Assembly: GCA_934148015.1 (NCBI GenBank)
Contig: CAKPCU010000002.1
Span: 44,495-108,494, forward strand
Origin: an uncultured Bacilli bacterium
Lineage (GTDB): Bacteria > Bacillota_I > Bacilli_A > RF39 > UBA660
Direction: 5' to 3'
DNA: 64,000 bases
In this document: positions 61,337 to 64,000 of the stretch, one piece after another
Layout of the letters: every line of letters begins with the position of its first letter
Numbering within the stretch: position 1 is the stretch's first letter
Notes under the pieces: generated by a model
What the model was told of the DNA's origin: nothing
What the model saw: only the letters and a program-made list of their open reading frames with translations
Databases searched by the model: none
Made by a program: the position numbers and the translations under genes

Positions 61337-62956
61337 TTGGAAAAAAGAAAGAAAAAATTTAAATATATGGTTTTGTTAATACTACCATTGCTAATTACTT
61401 ATTATGTATCTAGTGTATTTTTTTCAAAAGAAATATTTTATTATAATTCTTCTAAAAGTTTTATGGCTTACGTTGTATATGCTCTAATTATACTTACATG
61501 TTTATTTATGGTTATTTTTACTGTTTTAGCTTTTAAGGCAGTTAGAAAAAATAATACTAAAAGCTATTTAACCTTTATAATATTTATAGTATTATTTATT
61601 ACTGGACAAATATTTATCAGCTATAATTTAGGTAAAGTATCAAGTTCTATAAAAAAAGTAACTAATAATTACACTACTTATTCATCTAGTTTAATAGTTT
61701 TAAATGATAATAAAGATAAAAGTATATCATCTTTAGACAAAATTGGTATGATAAGTGATAAGAATAACATAGAAAGTTATATTATTCCTAAAGAAATTAT
61801 TAAAGAAAATAACATTGATAATGATAAAATAGTTAGCTACGATGATTTTTTACTAATGCTTGATGATTTATATGACGAAAAAATAGATGGTGCATTTGTA
61901 AGTTCTTCTTTTAGTACAATGTTTTCATCTAATGATAAATATTCTGATATAAAAAATAAAGTTTCGGTTATAGAAACTAAAGATAAGAAAATGAAAAAAC
62001 AAAGTGCTAGCAGTAACAAAACATTAACTGAACCATTTTCAGTATTATTAATGGGTGTTGATAGTGAAAAAGAATCACTAGAATCATCTTCTTCTTTAAA
62101 TGGTGATGCTCTAATGCTTATAACATTTAATCCAAGTACTATGAATGCAACAATACTTAGTATACCAAGAGATACTTATGTGCCTATTTCGTGTTATAAA
62201 AATAAAGCTAAAAATAAAATTAATGCAGCAGCTTATGGTGGAGATAAGTGTATGACTAAAACAATAGAAAATTTAACTGATATTGAAATAGATTACTGGG
62301 TTAAGATAAACTTCAAAGGGGTTGTTAAATTAGTTGATGCTCTAGGAGGAGTTGAAGTTGATGTACCTTATGCATTTTGTGAGCAAAATAGTAACAGAGA
62401 TTTTGGAAAATATACTGTGTTTGTAGAAAAAGGAAGACAAACACTAAACGGAGAGCAAGCTCTTGCCTTCTCTAGAAATAGACATACTTGGCCAAAGATA
62501 TGTGGAAAGAAATACTCAAACTATACAAGTAATGATTTCATAAGAGGACAAAATCAACAGCAAGTAGTTAATGCAATGCTTAATAAACTTAAAAGCATTA
62601 ATAGTTTAGAAGAAATATATAGTATATTAGATGTAGTTGGAAGTAGCATAGATACAAATATTAGTAAAGAAACTATGATTACTGGATTTGATACATTTAA
62701 AAATTTAATTAAAAAAGCTAAAAATATTAATAGTGAAGATTTTGTTGGAACACAAAGATTATATTTATCTGGATATGATAAAACGATGAATAATATATAT
62801 TACTTTATGTACTATAAACAAAGTCTTGAAGAAATTGAAGACGCTATGAAAATTAATCTTGAATTAGAAAAACCAGAGATGGATAAAGAATTTAACTTTT
62901 CTATAAATGAACCATATGAATCTACTCAAATTGGAAAGGGAACTTATAAATACTAA
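61337..62956 (+). CDS. LytR-CpsA-Psr (LCP) family wall-polymer ligase
   Basis: Transfers lipid-linked wall polymers to peptidoglycan. The protein has 539 residues: three N-terminal membrane helices (about 10-30, 45-65, 80-100), an accessory domain (about 110-215), and the LCP domain (about 235-420) with MLITFNPSTMNATILSIPRD, KINAAAYGG, ALGGVEVDVPYAF and LNGEQALAFSRNR, which include the conserved Arg and Asp that bind pyrophosphate. The TTG at 61337 is chosen because GAGGTGG precedes it; a GTG 15 bases upstream overlaps that site. It is opposite the glucosaminidase. Confidence 0.93.
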   Translation: MEKRKKKFKYMVLLILPLLITYYVSSVFFSKEIFYYNSSKSFMAYVVYALIILTCLFMVIFTVLAFKAVRKNNTKSYLTFIIFIVLFITGQIFISYNLGKVSSSIKKVTNNYTTYSSSLIVLNDNKDKSISSLDKIGMISDKNNIESYIIPKEIIKENNIDNDKIVSYDDFLLMLDDLYDEKIDGAFVSSSFSTMFSSNDKYSDIKNKVSVIETKDKKMKKQSASSNKTLTEPFSVLLMGVDSEKESLESSSSLNGDALMLITFNPSTMNATILSIPRDTYVPISCYKNKAKNKINAAAYGGDKCMTKTIENLTDIEIDYWVKINFKGVVKLVDALGGVEVDVPYAFCEQNSNRDFGKYTVFVEKGRQTLNGEQALAFSRNRHTWPKICGKKYSNYTSNDFIRGQNQQQVVNAMLNKLKSINSLEEIYSILDVVGSSIDTNISKETMITGFDTFKNLIKKAKNINSEDFVGTQRLYLSGYDKTMNNIYYFMYYKQSLEEIEDAMKINLELEKPEMDKEFNFSINEPYESTQIGKGTYKY

Positions 62957-62975
62957 GTTCTTTTTTTAATAGTTA

Positions 62976-62984
62976 TGTTATAAT
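62976..62984 (+). promoter_or_regulatory. Extended -10 promoter before the O-antigen-ligase-like gene
   Basis: TG-T-TATAAT with no clear -35, between the LCP stop and the next start. Read-through from the LCP gene is also possible, since no terminator is seen. Confidence 0.5.
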
Positions 62985-63002
62985 TAGATAAAGAGGTAAT
63001 TT

Positions 63003-64000
63003 ATGGTAAATATTAAAAATAAAATTAATTATAGTTTTAAAATATTTGATAAGATTTTTCTTTGCTTTTTATTTATGCAACCTATTTTAGATGTAATAGC
63101 AGGAGTAATGATTCATTATAATTATGGTTTCACATTAAGCTCATTAATAAGATTTATCTTTATGTTTATGTGTATTATTTATCTTATTTTTTATGTAAAA
63201 AATAAAAAAATCAATATATATTTATTATCTATGTTAATTTATTTTATTATCTATATGGTTACAATATTAATTTATAAAGGTACTCCAGCTATATCTTATG
63301 AGTTTAAAAATTTAATTAGTACATATTACTTTGTGTTTATATTAATAACATTATTACAATTATATAAAAGTAAAAAATTTAAGATTAAAAGTCTTATAAT
63401 ATTATATGTCATATACATGTTATTAGTATTTATTCCAAACATACTAGATATTGGATTTAAAAGTTATTATGAAAGTAAAGAAGGCTGTATAGGATGGTTT
63501 AATTCAGCTAATGTAGTTGGTAGTATTCTATCCATACTATTACCTATAGTTATAATTTATATTAAAAAATTTAAGATATGGCTAATACCATTAATTATTA
63601 TAAATTTATATGTAATATTTAGCATCGGTACAAAAGTTCCTGTACTAGCATTTATCTTAGTTATAGGCATAAACATACTTTATTTTATAGTAAAACTTAT
63701 TAAAGAAAAGAAAAATAAAATAGTAGCATTTATTATGATTCCATTTGTAATTATAATTGCTTTTTCTATAATAATTTTCCCTAAAACAACATTTTATAAA
63801 AACATAGTAATTCATCTAAATTATTTAGAAAAAAAAGATAATGGGAATATTACTACCTGGCACATAATAGATCATTTTGTATTTTCACAAAGACTTTCAT
63901 TTGAAGAAAAAACTAGAAAGTCATATAATAATTCTCACCCTCTAGAAAAAATAGTTGGTATTGGTTATATAGAAAATTATAGTACTGATAAGTTAAGACT
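63003..64000 (+). CDS. O-antigen-ligase/Wzy-like membrane polymerase (partial, cut by window end)
   Basis: An open frame of 332 codons runs off the window. The product is very hydrophobic, with about eight membrane helices in the visible part. The stretches GWFNSANVVGSILSILLPI and GTKVPVLAF, followed by a loop with TTWHIIDHF and SQRLS, are typical of the O-antigen ligase/polymerase (Wzy_C) family in Gram-positives. AGAGGT precedes the ATG. With LCP and the glycosyltransferases it fits assembly of a surface polysaccharide; the family call is by general pattern. Confidence 0.7.
   Translation, partial: MVNIKNKINYSFKIFDKIFLCFLFMQPILDVIAGVMIHYNYGFTLSSLIRFIFMFMCIIYLIFYVKNKKINIYLLSMLIYFIIYMVTILIYKGTPAISYEFKNLISTYYFVFILITLLQLYKSKKFKIKSLIILYVIYMLLVFIPNILDIGFKSYYESKEGCIGWFNSANVVGSILSILLPIVIIYIKKFKIWLIPLIIINLYVIFSIGTKVPVLAFILVIGINILYFIVKLIKEKKNKIVAFIMIPFVIIIAFSIIIFPKTTFYKNIVIHLNYLEKKDNGNITTWHIIDHFVFSQRLSFEEKTRKSYNNSHPLEKIVGIGYIENYSTDKLR

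Noticed and set aside
1..64000. Mycoplasma genetic code (TGA as Trp)
   Set aside because: Trp is encoded by TGG and TGA ends genes such as prpC.
1..64000. tRNA or rRNA genes, CRISPR arrays, insertion sequences, prophage
   Set aside because: All intergenic gaps are short (longest about 270 bases, the T-box leader) and none shows these structures; no transposase, integrase or phage gene was seen.

Overview
The window is about 64 kb of very AT-rich DNA, roughly a quarter G+C by eye, from a low-GC Gram-positive bacterium. Gene content and order are Firmicute: rnc-smc, dnaB-dnaI-thrS, and rlmN-prpC-prkC-rsgA-rpe. TGA is used as a stop (for example at the end of prpC) and TGG encodes Trp, so the code is standard rather than the Mycoplasma code. 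A PASTA-domain kinase, an LCP protein, a TagO-type transferase and a glucosaminidase show that the cell has a wall. Anaerobic ribonucleotide reductase (NrdD/NrdG) points to an anaerobe. A short SMC, a ThrRS without its TGS domain and tightly packed genes suggest a streamlined genome. My best inference is an uncultured gut Bacillota/Bacilli lineage (RF39- or Erysipelotrichales-like); this is not proven by the sequence.

Layout. 0-34 kb is mostly housekeeping: a tiny YjcZ-like membrane protein and def on the plus strand; rnc-smc with two small zinc-ribbon/membrane proteins; an intracellular leucine-rich-repeat protein; a prepilin-like protein with a secreted lipase; dnaE; rpmB; a second prepilin-like protein; nrdD-nrdG-dut, divergent from a Crp/Fnr regulator across a perfect 16-bp palindrome; an unusual sigma factor with transglutaminase-like partners; a T-box controlled unit (nucleotidyltransferase-like gene, thrS, membrane protein); dnaB-dnaI; a secreted transglutaminase-like protein; and the rlmN-to-rpe signalling operon. 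No tRNA, rRNA, CRISPR or insertion sequence was seen, and no gene-free stretch exceeds 300 bases.

34-53 kb is the accessory highlight: about 19 kb on one strand, in four or five transcription units. It encodes eight exported or membrane-anchored proteins, most with TasA/camelysin-like (SipW-type) N termini, together with two ER-type (S26B) signal peptidases, one S26B-like protein without the catalytic Ser, a membrane-anchored McrB-like AAA+ ATPase, a DUF2357-like partner, and cytoplasmic coiled-coil proteins. The simplest reading is an extracellular fibre or surface-layer system with its own processing peptidases and an ATPase module that resembles McrBC but lacks a nuclease.

53-64 kb is a cell-wall polysaccharide and surface region: TagO/WecA-like transferase, GT2 and GT4 glycosyltransferases, a split PssD/PssE (Alg14/Alg13-like) glycosyltransferase, a membrane-anchored cohesin-like protein next to a dockerin-bearing glucosaminidase, an LCP ligase, and an O-antigen-ligase-like polymerase cut by the window end. 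Direct repeats of a TTGACA-like hexamer with a 10-bp period occur at two fibre-locus promoters, in the glucosaminidase/LCP intergenic region and after the fibre locus, hinting at a shared surface regulon.
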